From the NCBI GenBank assembly GCA_963727465.1, contig CAVSGL010000003.1, forward strand, positions 186,001-250,000: a stretch of DNA of 64,000 nucleotides, read 5' to 3'. A program made the translations under genes and the position numbers. Of this stretch, positions 44,413-53,551 are shown in pieces (the first letter of the stretch is position 1; each line of letters opens with the position of its first letter). Source of the stretch: VRUE01 sp963727465. GTDB taxonomy: Bacteria; Actinomycetota; Thermoleophilia; Solirubrobacterales; 70-9. The notes beneath the pieces were generated by a model, which was not told where the DNA came from, made no database searches, and saw only the letters and a program-made list of their open reading frames with translations.

Positions 44413-46874
44413 GGCCCCCGCACCACTTCTTCTGGGGCAACCTCGTCCTGCGCACCCCCACCGACGCCTGGGCGGTGTATGAGCTCGAGGGCCACAGCTA
44501 CCCCGGGCTGTCGGAGCGCCGCAAGGTCGAGGTGGGCGAGCGGCTGGAGGCGCTGGCCTATGCGCTCGAGGCCGACTTCCAGATCCTCCGCGTCGCGCGC
44601 AGCTTCGACGCCGACGCCTACCTGCGCCGCGCGCTCTCGACCCTCGATCCCCGCCACGGCCACCGCCGCCGCTTCGCGCGCCACCTCGCCGAGCACCGCG
44701 AGGCCTTCGAGCGCCGCGAGGCGCTGCGGCCCGAGATCTACCTGGCGCTGCGCCTGGAGGCGAGCGGTGGCGCCGGCCCGCTGGTCGGGCTCGTCGAGCT
44801 CTTCTCGGGCCTCGCCTCTCGCTTCGGCCTTGAGGCCGAGCGCGGGCTCTCGAGCGCCCAGCTCGCCGCCCTGCGCCGCGCCGAGCGCAAAGCGCACGAG
44901 CGGGTACTCGCCTACCTCCCGGCGCGCCGGGTCGGCGCGCGCGAGCTGGCGACGCTCGTCCGCCGCGCCTATACCCGCGGGCTCGGCGAGCCCGACGTCG
45001 ACGAGGGCTTCAAGCCGCAGGCGGTGGCCTTCCTGGACGGCGACGGCGAGGAGCGCTTTGAGCCCTACGGGCTCGATCTGCTGCGCCTGCACGAGAGCCG
45101 GGTCGAGGTCGGCCGCCGCTCGCTGGCGATCGACTCCGAGCGCGGTCGCGCGCATCAGGCATTGCTGGTGATGGGGGCGATGCCCGAGGAGGCCGTCGTG
45201 CCGAGCGCCGCGGCCGAGCTGATGTTCGCGCCGCTGGAGCTCGGCTTTCCGGTCGACGCGACGCTCTCGGCCACCTACCTGGCCAACGCCGACGCGCGCC
45301 GCCTCGCGGCGAAGCGCAAAGTCGACGCCGACCAGATCGCGCGCGAGGAGGAAGCCGGCTCCCACGGCGCCTCGGTCGAGGGCGCCGAGCGGCCGGCTGC
45401 CGCGCGCGAGCTCGAGGCGGTGCTCGGCAGCGGCGATCGGCCGCCGCTGCTTCGCAGCGCGCTGACGCTCGCCGTCGCCGCGCCTGATGAGGAGCAGCTG
45501 GAGGAGCGGGTCGAGCGCCTGCGCGAGAGCTACGGGCGGGTGCAGCTGCACCGCCCCGGCGGCGAGCAGCACCGCTTGCTGGTGGCGACGATGCCGGCGA
45601 CGCGCTTCCCGCTGCCCGAGTACGCCGAGCACCTGCTGCCCGATCAGCTCGGGGCGATGGTCCCGCACGCGATCTCCCACGCGGGCTCGCGCATCGGCCC
45701 CTACATCGGCCACACCCTGACCGGCTCGCGCGCCCCGGTGCAGTTCGACCTCGCCGAGGCCTGCCAGGCAAACCGCCCGCCGACCTGCCTTTTGGCCGGC
45801 AGCCTCGGCTCGGGCAAGACGATCTTCCTCGAGCTGGCGGTCTGGCAGGCCTTCCTGCAGGGCTCGGGCCCGATCGTCGACATCGACCCCAAGGGCGATC
45901 ACCGGATCGACCGCCTGCCGGGCGTCGAGGGCCGGGTCGAGTCGATCGAGCTCTCGGCATCGGAGCGCTACCGCGGCCTTCTCGACCCGATGCGGGTCGG
46001 CACACCCGAGACCCGCGAGGACCTCACCTACAACTTCCTCGTCGGCATCCTGCCGGCGCCGGTCAAGCCGGAGTGGCAGACCGAGCTGCGCCGCGCGGTA
46101 TCGGAGGCGGCAGCCGCGGGAGCGCGCAGCACCGCCGAGGTCCTCGCCCGTCTCGCCGAGGCGGGCGAGGAGGACGCGGTCGCCGCGGCCAAGGCGGTGC
46201 AGGTCCACGCCTCGGCGGGGATCGCGCGGCTCGCGCTCGGGGAGCCCGAGGTCGCGCTGCCCGAGGTCGGCGACTCCCAGCTGGTCAGCCTGCGGATCCG
46301 CAACCTCTCGCTGCCGCTCCCTGGCACCGCGCGTGGCGAGCTCTCCGAGGAGGAGCGCGCGAGCCTCGTCGTCCTGCGGCTGCTCGCCGCCTACGCGCTG
46401 CGCCTCTGCGCCACCGACACCGCGCGCCACTCGGTGCTGGCGATGGACGAGGCCTGGGCGCTCACCTCAGACGCCCAGGGCCGGGCGCTGCTCGAGCGGA
46501 TCAGCCGCCTCGGGCGCTCGCAGAACATCACCCCGATCCTCGCCACCCAGATGCTCGGCGACGCCGCCGCGCTGGAGCCGCTCGTTGGCGCGCTGTTTGC
46601 CTTCGGCGTGGAGACCGAGGAGGAGGCGCGCAGGGCGCTGGAGCTCTTGCGGCTCGACCCCGGCGACGAGCAGGGGATCCAGCGCCTGCTCGGCTTCCGC
46701 GCCGGGCGCTGCTACCTGCGCGACTTCGACGGGCAGGTCGCGCCCGTGCAGATCGAGCCGCCCGAGTGGCTGCTGGGGGCGCTCGACACGACGCCCCGCC
46801 GCAAGGCGGCGGCCGGCGGCCGCAGCCAGACGCCCAGCGAGGAAGCCGATGCGCAGGCCGGCGCGCCCTCCTAG
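44409..46874 (+). CDS. VirB4/TcpF-type secretion ATPase
   Basis: This 821-residue protein has a degenerate N-terminal VirB4 domain (HHFFWGNLVLRTPTDAWAVY, LEADFQILRVARSF). The ATPase half has Walker A AGSLGSGKTIFLEL near 460, PIVDIDPKGDHRIDRLPGV, and Walker B VLAMDEAWAL near 676. ITPILATQMLGDAAAL follows. VirB4 ATPases power assembly and transport in type IV secretion. It is co-translated with TcpE upstream and overlaps the VirB6-like gene by 26 nt. Confidence 0.88.
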   Translation: MRPPHHFFWGNLVLRTPTDAWAVYELEGHSYPGLSERRKVEVGERLEALAYALEADFQILRVARSFDADAYLRRALSTLDPRHGHRRRFARHLAEHREAFERREALRPEIYLALRLEASGGAGPLVGLVELFSGLASRFGLEAERGLSSAQLAALRRAERKAHERVLAYLPARRVGARELATLVRRAYTRGLGEPDVDEGFKPQAVAFLDGDGEERFEPYGLDLLRLHESRVEVGRRSLAIDSERGRAHQALLVMGAMPEEAVVPSAAAELMFAPLELGFPVDATLSATYLANADARRLAAKRKVDADQIAREEEAGSHGASVEGAERPAAARELEAVLGSGDRPPLLRSALTLAVAAPDEEQLEERVERLRESYGRVQLHRPGGEQHRLLVATMPATRFPLPEYAEHLLPDQLGAMVPHAISHAGSRIGPYIGHTLTGSRAPVQFDLAEACQANRPPTCLLAGSLGSGKTIFLELAVWQAFLQGSGPIVDIDPKGDHRIDRLPGVEGRVESIELSASERYRGLLDPMRVGTPETREDLTYNFLVGILPAPVKPEWQTELRRAVSEAAAAGARSTAEVLARLAEAGEEDAVAAAKAVQVHASAGIARLALGEPEVALPEVGDSQLVSLRIRNLSLPLPGTARGELSEEERASLVVLRLLAAYALRLCATDTARHSVLAMDEAWALTSDAQGRALLERISRLGRSQNITPILATQMLGDAAALEPLVGALFAFGVETEEEARRALELLRLDPGDEQGIQRLLGFRAGRCYLRDFDGQVAPVQIEPPEWLLGALDTTPRRKAAAGGRSQTPSEEADAQAGAPS

Positions 46875-49296
46875 GAGGCGGGCGGCGCGCCGCCTCGCCC
46901 CGCTCGGGCTGGCGGCCCTCGCCCTGCTGTGGCCAGCGAGCGCAGCGCCGGCGAGCGCGCCGGCGCATCGGCATGGAGGCACGGCGGCCCCGCATGCGGG
47001 CACCGCCAAGCCGGGCAGGCAGGCGGCGGCGAAGCCGCCGCCTGCCCAGCTCACCTCGCCGGGCGAAGTGGGGGCCGGGGCGGCGGCGCGCGACTTCGGC
47101 GCCGCCGGCCAGGTCGACCCGCTCTCGGGGCTCGGCGTGCGCAACCCGGTCTGCGACCGCATCGCGGAGATCCGCGACCGTCGCACCCGGCTTGCCTGCG
47201 AGGAAAGCGGGGCGCCGGAGGCCGACTACCCGGCGTCGAACTACGGCTTCGACATCTTCATCTCGACCGGCGTCACCCACCCGGTCGGCGACATCACCTA
47301 CGCCTTCGCCACCGTGCTGAACGGGATCTGGCTCGGGCTGATCTTCGTCTTGCGGCTGATCTTCAGCCTGCTCGGCCTCGCCTTCGGCCTCAACCCGTTC
47401 GCCTCCGGGCGCACGATGGCGGAGATATCGGCGGCGATCGGGCGGGTGTATTCGCGCGTCACCGACCCGTGGCTCTCGACCCTGATCGTCTGTGGCGGCA
47501 TCTGGTTCGCCTATCGCGGCCTGCTGCGCCGCGAGGCCGCTGCGGCGGTTGCCGGCACCCTCGCCGCAGTCGCGCTTCTGATCCTCGGCCTCTGGGTGAT
47601 CCACCAGCCGCGCGCCTCGGTCGGCCGCCTCGCCGGCCTCGCCGACCACATGGCGCTGGCGGTGATCAGCGCGCCGCAGTCGGGCTCGGTGGCGCGACCG
47701 AGCGGCAGCTACGCGGAAGCGATGTCGGGAGCCTGGGCGCGCCTGGTCGAGGTCCCCTTCGCGGGCCTCGACTTCTCCGACGTGCGCTGGGCTCTCGGCC
47801 CGCCGCCGGCCGATGCGGTGAAGAAGGCCGACGAGAAGTTCTGCGAGGACGTCGGCGCGCTGGCGCTGCTCGCCGTCCTCGCGCATTTCGGCGACGACAA
47901 GGCAAAGGAAGCCTGCGGCGCCTTCGCCCGCAAGCGCTACGGGCGGCCCCGTCGCGTGATCGACCTCTACCTGCGCTCCTCGCCCGGCAGCCCCGCGCGC
48001 CAGGCGCTGTGGGACTACTTCGACAACGACGACACCTACAAGCCCAAGGTCGCCGCCCAGGGCGGCGACGGGGTGCTCACGCGGCTCTCGATGCTGGCCC
48101 TCTTCACGCTCGGGCTGCTCGGCGCGATCCTGCTCTTGGCCTGGCTGGCGATCCGCTTGTTCACCCAGGCGGCGATCGCCTTCGTGCTCCTGCTCGCCGC
48201 TCCGTTCGCGCTCTTCTTCCCGCTGCTCGGGGACTCCGGGCGCCGTGCCTTCAAGACCTGGGGGCTGGCGCTGATCGGCGCGACGCTCGCCAAGGTCATC
48301 TACGCCGCCTTCCTCTCGGTCGTCCTGCTCGGCGTCGCGATCCTCGGCAAGAGCGCCGGCGGGGACGGCTCGGCCACGGGCTTCCTGCTCGCGGCGGCGT
48401 TCTGCTGGGCCGTCTTCCTCAAGCGGACCCAGCTCGTCGGCTGGCTCTCGATCGGCGAGGCCGATCTGCACGCTCACGCCGGCATCGCGCCGACGATCGC
48501 GGCGCTGACGATCGGCCGGCGCCTCTCGCGCGCCGCGACCGGCACCGCCGCCGGTGGCTGGCGTCGCGGAGCCGCGTGGCAGCGCGCCCGCCGCCTCGAG
48601 GGCGGCGCCGCCACCCGTGCGACCGCGGGGGAGTCGCTGGGCGGGCGGGCGCGCGCCTTGGCGGAGACCCGCCACCGCGACGCGCGCCGCACGGTCGAGC
48701 GCTTCGAGGAGCGCTACGGGCGCCCGGGCGCCCCAAGACGTGCCGATCGGGGCGAGCAACCGCCGGGCGTCGGGAGGCGAGCGGCGACGGACCCCGGGGA
48801 GCCCCGCCGCGAGTCTCAGGCCCCGGCCGGCGGGCGAGCGGTGCCGAGCGCCGAGGAGAGCCGGCGCTACGAGGGCGCTCGCGAGCTGCTCACCCGCGCC
48901 GAGCGCGGTGAGCGCCGCGGCGGCGAGCGCTGGAGCGAGCGCGAGATGCGGCGCTTCTCCGCCGAGGACGCCGAGCTGCTGCGCACCTCGCGCGACCCCG
49001 CCGATCACACTCACCGGATCGAGATGAGCCGCGGCGAGTTCGAGGCGCTGCCCGAGCCCGAGCGCGAGCGGGCGGCAGAGCGGATCGAGACCGAGCGAAA
49101 GCGCGACCTGCAGCGCCTCGAGGTTAGCTCGGAGGTCCCGGGCCGGGTGGTCGGGCGGGGCAGGCAGGCGCTCGAGGGCGCCCGCCAGCGCCTCGACGGC
49201 GACGCCGGCCTGCGGCGCGAGCACCTGCGCCGGTTGCGCCGCGAGCGCCGCGGCGCCCCCGAGGGCCTGCGCCGCAACCTCTCGCGGGGGGCCTGA
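46849..49296 (+). CDS. VirB6/TrbL-like polytopic membrane protein
   Basis: The ATG at 46849 gives 815 residues. A signal-like segment (LAPLGLAALALLWPAS) is followed by a secreted stretch, then at least seven hydrophobic helices between about 155 and 545 (for example GLIFVLRLIFSLLGLAFGLN, VAGTLAAVALLILGLWVI, LFTLGLLGAILLLAWLAI, IAFVLLLAAPFALFFPLL). The cytoplasmic C-terminal 250 residues are Arg/Glu-rich and coiled (RRYEGARELLTRAERGERRG). This matches the channel-forming TrbL/VirB6 role in conjugation systems of this order. The VirB4 overlap supports co-translation. Confidence 0.75.
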   Translation: MRRPARPPRRRAARRLAPLGLAALALLWPASAAPASAPAHRHGGTAAPHAGTAKPGRQAAAKPPPAQLTSPGEVGAGAAARDFGAAGQVDPLSGLGVRNPVCDRIAEIRDRRTRLACEESGAPEADYPASNYGFDIFISTGVTHPVGDITYAFATVLNGIWLGLIFVLRLIFSLLGLAFGLNPFASGRTMAEISAAIGRVYSRVTDPWLSTLIVCGGIWFAYRGLLRREAAAAVAGTLAAVALLILGLWVIHQPRASVGRLAGLADHMALAVISAPQSGSVARPSGSYAEAMSGAWARLVEVPFAGLDFSDVRWALGPPPADAVKKADEKFCEDVGALALLAVLAHFGDDKAKEACGAFARKRYGRPRRVIDLYLRSSPGSPARQALWDYFDNDDTYKPKVAAQGGDGVLTRLSMLALFTLGLLGAILLLAWLAIRLFTQAAIAFVLLLAAPFALFFPLLGDSGRRAFKTWGLALIGATLAKVIYAAFLSVVLLGVAILGKSAGGDGSATGFLLAAAFCWAVFLKRTQLVGWLSIGEADLHAHAGIAPTIAALTIGRRLSRAATGTAAGGWRRGAAWQRARRLEGGAATRATAGESLGGRARALAETRHRDARRTVERFEERYGRPGAPRRADRGEQPPGVGRRAATDPGEPRRESQAPAGGRAVPSAEESRRYEGARELLTRAERGERRGGERWSEREMRRFSAEDAELLRTSRDPADHTHRIEMSRGEFEALPEPERERAAERIETERKRDLQRLEVSSEVPGRVVGRGRQALEGARQRLDGDAGLRREHLRRLRRERRGAPEGLRRNLSRGA

Positions 49297-49298
49297 AG

Positions 49299-49799
49299 AT
49301 GGCGGACGGGAGCGGCTGGCGCCGGCTGCTCTTCGGGTTCGCCGTCGTGGCGCTGATCGGCGCCGCGGCAGCGCTCGCCGGCTCTGCCGCGCCGCAGGAG
49401 CCCGCGGCGCACCCGCCGGGCGGGCGCGAGGCTCGCGGGCGAGCCCCGGGGTTGGCGCCCGCGCGGGCTCTGATGGGCTCCCTGCGCCGCTCCGCGCGCC
49501 GCTTCCTCGACGCATACCTGCGCTATGAGGCCGGCGAGCTCGGCTTCGCGGTCCGCCGAGCGCTGCGGTGGACGGCGACCCGCCGCTTCGCCGCGGCGCT
49601 GCTGGGCGCGCCGGTGCGGCGCCGAGGGCCGCCGCTGCGAGCGGCTCGCCTCGGCAGCCTGGCGGTGAGGATCGACCCCGCCGATCCGCGCCGCGCCCTG
49701 ATCGAAGGGCTCGCCCGGCGCGGCCCGCTGCGCGAGAGCCTCGCCTTCGGCTTCCTGCACGTCGCGAGGGGGTGGAGGGCGAGTGGCGCCGGCGAGTGA
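49299..49799 (+). CDS. Unknown single-TM protein in the secretion operon
   Basis: A 166-residue protein with one N-terminal membrane segment (LLFGFAVVALIGAAAALAGS). The soluble domain (ARRFLDAYLRYEAGELGFAV, RRALRWTATRRFAAALLG) recalls the NTF2-like VirB8/TcpC fold and ends with a basic helix. It starts 3 nt after the previous stop and overlaps the transglycosylase gene by 17 nt. It is probably an accessory channel component. Confidence 0.6.
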   Translation: MADGSGWRRLLFGFAVVALIGAAAALAGSAAPQEPAAHPPGGREARGRAPGLAPARALMGSLRRSARRFLDAYLRYEAGELGFAVRRALRWTATRRFAAALLGAPVRRRGPPLRAARLGSLAVRIDPADPRRALIEGLARRGPLRESLAFGFLHVARGWRASGAGE

Positions 49800-50820
49800 T
49801 CGCCACCGCCCGCCCGAGCGCCGGGGCTTGGCGTTGGCGCTGGCAGTGGGCCGGGTCGGCGCGGGACTCGGCGCCGCCAAGCTCGCGATCGGCGTCGCCG
49901 CCGCGAGCTTGGCGGCCGTGCTGCTGTTCACGGTCGTCGGAGCCGTAGCCGCCCCCGGCGGCTCCGCCCGCCCATCCGGGGGTTGCGTCGTTGAGGCGAG
50001 AGGCGCCGGCCCGCCGTCGAAGCTCGCGCCGATCTACGCCGCAGCGGCCGCCCGCTACCGGCTCGGCTCCCGGGGTGCAGGGATCCTCGCCGCGATCAAC
50101 GAGATCGAGACCGCCTTCGGCACCAACCTCAACGTCTCCAGCGCCGGGGCGGTCGGCTGGATGCAGTTCATGCCGGAAACCTGGGCGGGCTACGGAGTCG
50201 ACGCCAACGGCGACGGGGTCAAGGACCCCAACAACCCCGAAGACGCGATCTTCGCCGCCGCCAACTACCTGCGCGCCTCCGGCGCTCCGGGGGACTGGCG
50301 CTCGGCGATCTTCTCCTACAACCACGCCGAGTGGTACGTCGACGACGTCCTCGCGCGCGCCGAGTCCTACCGCGGCGGCTTCGTCTGCCGCCCCGGTGGC
50401 GAATCCAGCGGAGCAGTCGATCCCGGGGCGATCGACTGGAACGACACCTCCGGCACCTGGGGCGGCTCGCAGAAGTTCGCCGAGATCGCCGTCCAGATAG
50501 CGCACCGCCACGGCTGCTCGGTCACCTCGGCCAAGCGGGCGAGCGAAACGACCACCTCGGGCAACGTCTCCGACCACTGGGAAGGGGCGACCCATTCCTA
50601 CGCGGTGGACCTCGGCGGCTGCGACCTGAGCTTCCCCGGCGGCGCCGCCGACCAGGTCGCGAGCGAAGTCGCGGCGACCTTCGGCCTCCCCGCGCACACC
50701 GGAGTCGTCGACGCCTACCACGGCCACTACCGCATCCAGCTGCTCTGGCAGACCTACACCGGCGGCGATCACTACGACCACGTGCACGTCGGGATCCGCA
50801 ATCTCTGCTGCGCGATGTGA
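49783..50820 (+). CDS. Lytic transglycosylase with a C-terminal peptidase M15-like domain
   Basis: A 345-residue protein with a GTG start. A membrane anchor lies at about 35-57 (KLAIGVAAASLAAVLLFTVV). A soluble lytic transglycosylase domain follows: AAINEIETAFGTN holds the catalytic Glu, then SAGAVGWMQFMPETWAGYGV and AANYLRASGA. The C-terminal part has VSDHWEGATHSYAVDLGG and YDHVHVGIRN, the zinc-ligand pattern of M15-like peptidases. It should cut peptidoglycan to let the conjugation channel through. Two wall-cleaving domains in one chain are typical of Gram-positive conjugation hydrolases such as TcpG/Orf14. Confidence 0.82.
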   Translation: MAPASDRHRPPERRGLALALAVGRVGAGLGAAKLAIGVAAASLAAVLLFTVVGAVAAPGGSARPSGGCVVEARGAGPPSKLAPIYAAAAARYRLGSRGAGILAAINEIETAFGTNLNVSSAGAVGWMQFMPETWAGYGVDANGDGVKDPNNPEDAIFAAANYLRASGAPGDWRSAIFSYNHAEWYVDDVLARAESYRGGFVCRPGGESSGAVDPGAIDWNDTSGTWGGSQKFAEIAVQIAHRHGCSVTSAKRASETTTSGNVSDHWEGATHSYAVDLGGCDLSFPGGAADQVASEVAATFGLPAHTGVVDAYHGHYRIQLLWQTYTGGDHYDHVHVGIRNLCCAM

Positions 50821-50831
50821 GCGAGGGCCGC

Positions 50832-51389
50832 TCATGCACCCGAGGGGGATGGCTGGCCGCCGCCCGACTCTCGCAGCGTCGCCCGCGCTCGCTGCAGGGC
50901 ATGGTCGATCCGCTTCGGCGTGGAGCCGCAGCGCTCGGCGATCTCCGCGTATGAGTGACCGCTTGCGAGCAGAGTCAGCGCCCGCCGCTCCTCGAATGGG
51001 AGCGCCTGCATCCGGCGGCGGAGCGCCCGGGCGCGCTCGTTGATCTCGGCGAGATCCTCGACCGTCCGTCGCTCGCGCGCAACCGCCGCTTCTTCGCCGA
51101 GTGCGGCGAGCAGCTCGCCGAGCTGGCGCCTGCGCCCGTAGATCGCCCAACAGCGCCGCTTCAAGGTCAGCATCAGCCACGGCAGTGGCGGCGAGCCGCC
51201 TGCGGGGTCGAAGTGCTCGATGAACAGGACCAGGGCGTCCTGCAGGGCCTCTTCGGCATCGTCCGGGCTCGAGCAGTGCCCGCGCGCGATCGCGAGCAGG
51301 CGCCTGCGGTTCTCGGCGAAGAGGCGCTCGGCTGTCGCCGCCGGGTCGTAGGGGCGCTCGCGCGTCGATGCGTGCGCTCTCGCGCTCAC
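50832..51389 (-). CDS. ECF-like sigma factor
   Basis: The GTG at 51389 follows GGAGGAG. This 185-residue protein has region 2 (HCSSPDDAEEALQDALVLFI, LPWLMLTLKRRCWAIYGRRR) and region 4 (LPFEERRALTLLASGHSYAE, IAERCGSTPKRIDHALQRAR). It is convergent with the secretion operon, with 11 nt between stops. It is the third sigma factor of the element and the sister of the one at 33122. Confidence 0.8.
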   Translation of the reverse strand: MSARAHASTRERPYDPAATAERLFAENRRRLLAIARGHCSSPDDAEEALQDALVLFIEHFDPAGGSPPLPWLMLTLKRRCWAIYGRRRQLGELLAALGEEAAVARERRTVEDLAEINERARALRRRMQALPFEERRALTLLASGHSYAEIAERCGSTPKRIDHALQRARATLRESGGGQPSPSGA

Positions 51390-51599
51390 TGGCTCCTCCC
51401 TCCGTCGCTGGCTTGAGGGAGGCCGCGATGCGCCGGATGAGGCGATCCCGGAACCCGCAGGGCCGCGAGGAGCCCGCCGCTTTTAGCGGGCTTGCAGGGA
51501 TCGCCGCCGGCGCGATCATTCGCGGCCGTTCAAGCCGGCGAGGGATGAGGAAGGTCCGCTCGGCGCATTTGCGCCACGAGGGCTTGCCGCTGGGCGTGC

Positions 51600-51642
51600 G
51601 GCGACTCTCAGCGTGGCACGCCGGAGGCGTGCGTTCGTCGCC
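51600..51642 (+). promoter_or_regulatory. Family A-like hairpin before relaxation-like gene 2
   Basis: An outer stem GGCGAC (51600-51605) pairs with GTCGCC (51637-51642). An inner stem GCACGCC/GGCGTGC (51616-51632) is the same as in the dprA leader but has a GGA loop. It ends directly before the ATG at 51645, with no separate Shine-Dalgarno. Confidence 0.5.
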
Positions 51643-51644
51643 CC

Positions 51645-52271
51645 ATGCACGCCCAGCCGAAGGCAAGCCACGCAACGGGGCAAGAGCGCCGCGAAGAGGC
51701 GCTGCGCCTGCTCTCCGAACAGGCGGCGATCCCGCTCGACCAGCTCGCCCGTCTGCTCGGCATTCCCCTCGAGGGCGCTGTGAGAACCGCTCAGCGACTC
51801 GACGAGGCAGGGTTGGCCGAGTCGCGGCGCTTCCTCGTGCGCGATTACCCGTGGCTTTGGCCGAGCCGCCGCGGCGCGCGTCTGGCGGGCACCGGCTTTC
51901 CCTACACGGTGCCCGACGTCGCCCTGCTCGCCCACCGCCGTGCGATCAACGAGGTCCGCCTGCACCTCGCCGGCCGGGCGCCCCAGGGAAGGTGGGTCTG
52001 CGAACGCGCGGTGCTTCGCCGGCGCGACCCCGAGGACCACCTTCCCGACGCGGTCTTCGAGATCGACGGCGAGCGGCACGCGATCGAGGCCGAGCTGACC
52101 AGCAAACGCGACCGCGAGATCCACCGCATCGTCGCCGAGCACAGCAACCGCTACGACGCGGTCCTCTACTTCTGCGGCCCCCTCCCGTACAACCTCTTGA
52201 AGCGGGTGCAGGCCGAGGGACGTTGGCCGAAGCTCGTCGTGCGCCGCGTGCCGGAGGGGGAGCAGTGTTAG
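51645..52271 (+). CDS. Replication-relaxation-like winged-helix/PD-(D/E)XK protein 2
   Basis: A 208-residue protein. The winged helix (LRLLSEQAAIPLDQLARLLG, AQRLDEAGLAESRRFL) is followed by a domain with the full PD-(D/E)XK-type signature: LPDAVFEIDG near 133 and AIEAELTSKRD near 146, then RYDAVLYFCG. It overlaps the following ATPase gene by 7 nt. Pairing of a nuclease-like DNA-binding protein with a VirD4-type ATPase suggests a transfer-initiation complex. No relaxase motifs (HUH or MobT) are seen elsewhere. Confidence 0.7.
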   Translation: MHAQPKASHATGQERREEALRLLSEQAAIPLDQLARLLGIPLEGAVRTAQRLDEAGLAESRRFLVRDYPWLWPSRRGARLAGTGFPYTVPDVALLAHRRAINEVRLHLAGRAPQGRWVCERAVLRRRDPEDHLPDAVFEIDGERHAIEAELTSKRDREIHRIVAEHSNRYDAVLYFCGPLPYNLLKRVQAEGRWPKLVVRRVPEGEQC

Positions 52272-53551
52272 GGCGCCGTCGACCCCTGCAGGTGCCCGCC
52301 GCGCCGCAGCCCGCCGGGGCGCTGCTCGGGCGCCGCCTCGCTGGCGAGCGAGCGCTGCCGCTGGACGGCGCCGACGTGATTTGGCCCTTCGAGGACATGC
52401 GCCGCCACGCGGTGATCCTCGGCGCCTCGGGCTCGGGCAAGACCGAGACCTCGCTGCGGATCGCCTACGAGACGGCTCGCAAGAGCAACGTCGCAGTGCA
52501 TTACCTCGACGCCAAGGGAGACCGACAGAACGCTGAGCGCTTCTGCGCCCTGATGCGGGCAGCCGGGCGCCACCCCCGTGTCTTCCCGAACGAGCCCTTC
52601 GACGCCTGGTGCGGCGACTGGCGCGGGATCGCCAACCGGCTGTTGGAGGTGATCCCGTTCGCCGAGGTCGGTCCGGCCGCCTACTACCGCGACATCGCCA
52701 AGACGGCCCTGCAGCTGGCCTGCCGGCACCCCGACGGGCCGCCGCGCTCGAGCGCCGAGCTGCTGCACCGACTCGACTACGAGCGCCTGCTCGACGCCCA
52801 CGGACCGAGTTCCGCCGTGTTGGCGCTGCCGCGCGACAAGGTCGGCCAGGTGCGTCTGCGCTACCAGGCGTTCTTCGGCCAGCTCGGCGCCGCCCTGGAC
52901 GGCGAGTGGGCCTGGGAGGACGCCGAGGCCTCCTATCTGCTGCTCGACTCAGTGGCGCTGGGGGAGGACACGGCCGGCGCCGCGAGCCTGCTCTTCGCCG
53001 ACTTCGCCCACTACTTCGCGATGCGCAAGCCGCCCGAGGAGCCGTGCCTGCTCTTCGTCGACGAGTTTGCGGCGATCGCTGCCTCCAGCGACGTGGCGAT
53101 GAAGGTCGAGCAGGCGCGCGGCTTCAATGCCGCGCTCGTGCTGGCGCCCCAGACGCCCTCGGGTATGGGGCCGCGCACCCAGCGCGACCGCATCCTCGGC
53201 TCGGTCGAGACGGTGATCGTCCACGCGCTCAACGAGCCCGGCTCGCTCGCCGAGCTGGGGGGCACGAAGCAGGTCGTCGAGCTCACCCACCGCTACGAAG
53301 ACGGCGTCTATGCCCGCCAGGGCCACGCCCGCCGCGAGCATCGCCTCAAGGTCGATCCCGACGAGGTTCGCACCCTGCCCGTGGGCAGCGCCTGGGTCAT
53401 CCGCCGCGGCCGAGCGGCCAAGGTGGCGATCGCGCAGGCGCCGGCTACGGACGGAGTGGCATTGCCAGAGGCCGCACAGCTCGACGAGCCGCTGGAGCGC
53501 GTCGCGGTCGAGGCGCCGAAGGAGATCTCCTACCTCGATGAGGAGGACTGA
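52265..53551 (+). CDS. Second VirD4/TraD-like ATPase, soluble
   Basis: A GTG start gives 428 residues without a membrane segment. Walker A is GASGSGKTETS near 53, VAVHYLDAKGDRQNAERFCA follows the P-loop domain, and Walker B is LLFVDEFAAI near 262. LAPQTPSGMGPRTQRDRI and LPVGSAWVIRRGRAAKV resemble the end of TraD/TraG-type proteins. Lack of an N-terminal anchor sets it apart from the ATPase at 38166. It is co-translated with the two flanking relaxation-like proteins, so it may act in DNA processing rather than docking. Confidence 0.8.
   Translation: MLGRRRPLQVPAAPQPAGALLGRRLAGERALPLDGADVIWPFEDMRRHAVILGASGSGKTETSLRIAYETARKSNVAVHYLDAKGDRQNAERFCALMRAAGRHPRVFPNEPFDAWCGDWRGIANRLLEVIPFAEVGPAAYYRDIAKTALQLACRHPDGPPRSSAELLHRLDYERLLDAHGPSSAVLALPRDKVGQVRLRYQAFFGQLGAALDGEWAWEDAEASYLLLDSVALGEDTAGAASLLFADFAHYFAMRKPPEEPCLLFVDEFAAIAASSDVAMKVEQARGFNAALVLAPQTPSGMGPRTQRDRILGSVETVIVHALNEPGSLAELGGTKQVVELTHRYEDGVYARQGHARREHRLKVDPDEVRTLPVGSAWVIRRGRAAKVAIAQAPATDGVALPEAAQLDEPLERVAVEAPKEISYLDEED

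Noticed and set aside
46528..51675. 1715-codon open frame on the minus strand
   Set aside because: It is antisense to VirB6-like, transglycosylase and sigma genes and has the Arg/Ala/Gly composition typical of shadow frames in GC-rich DNA.
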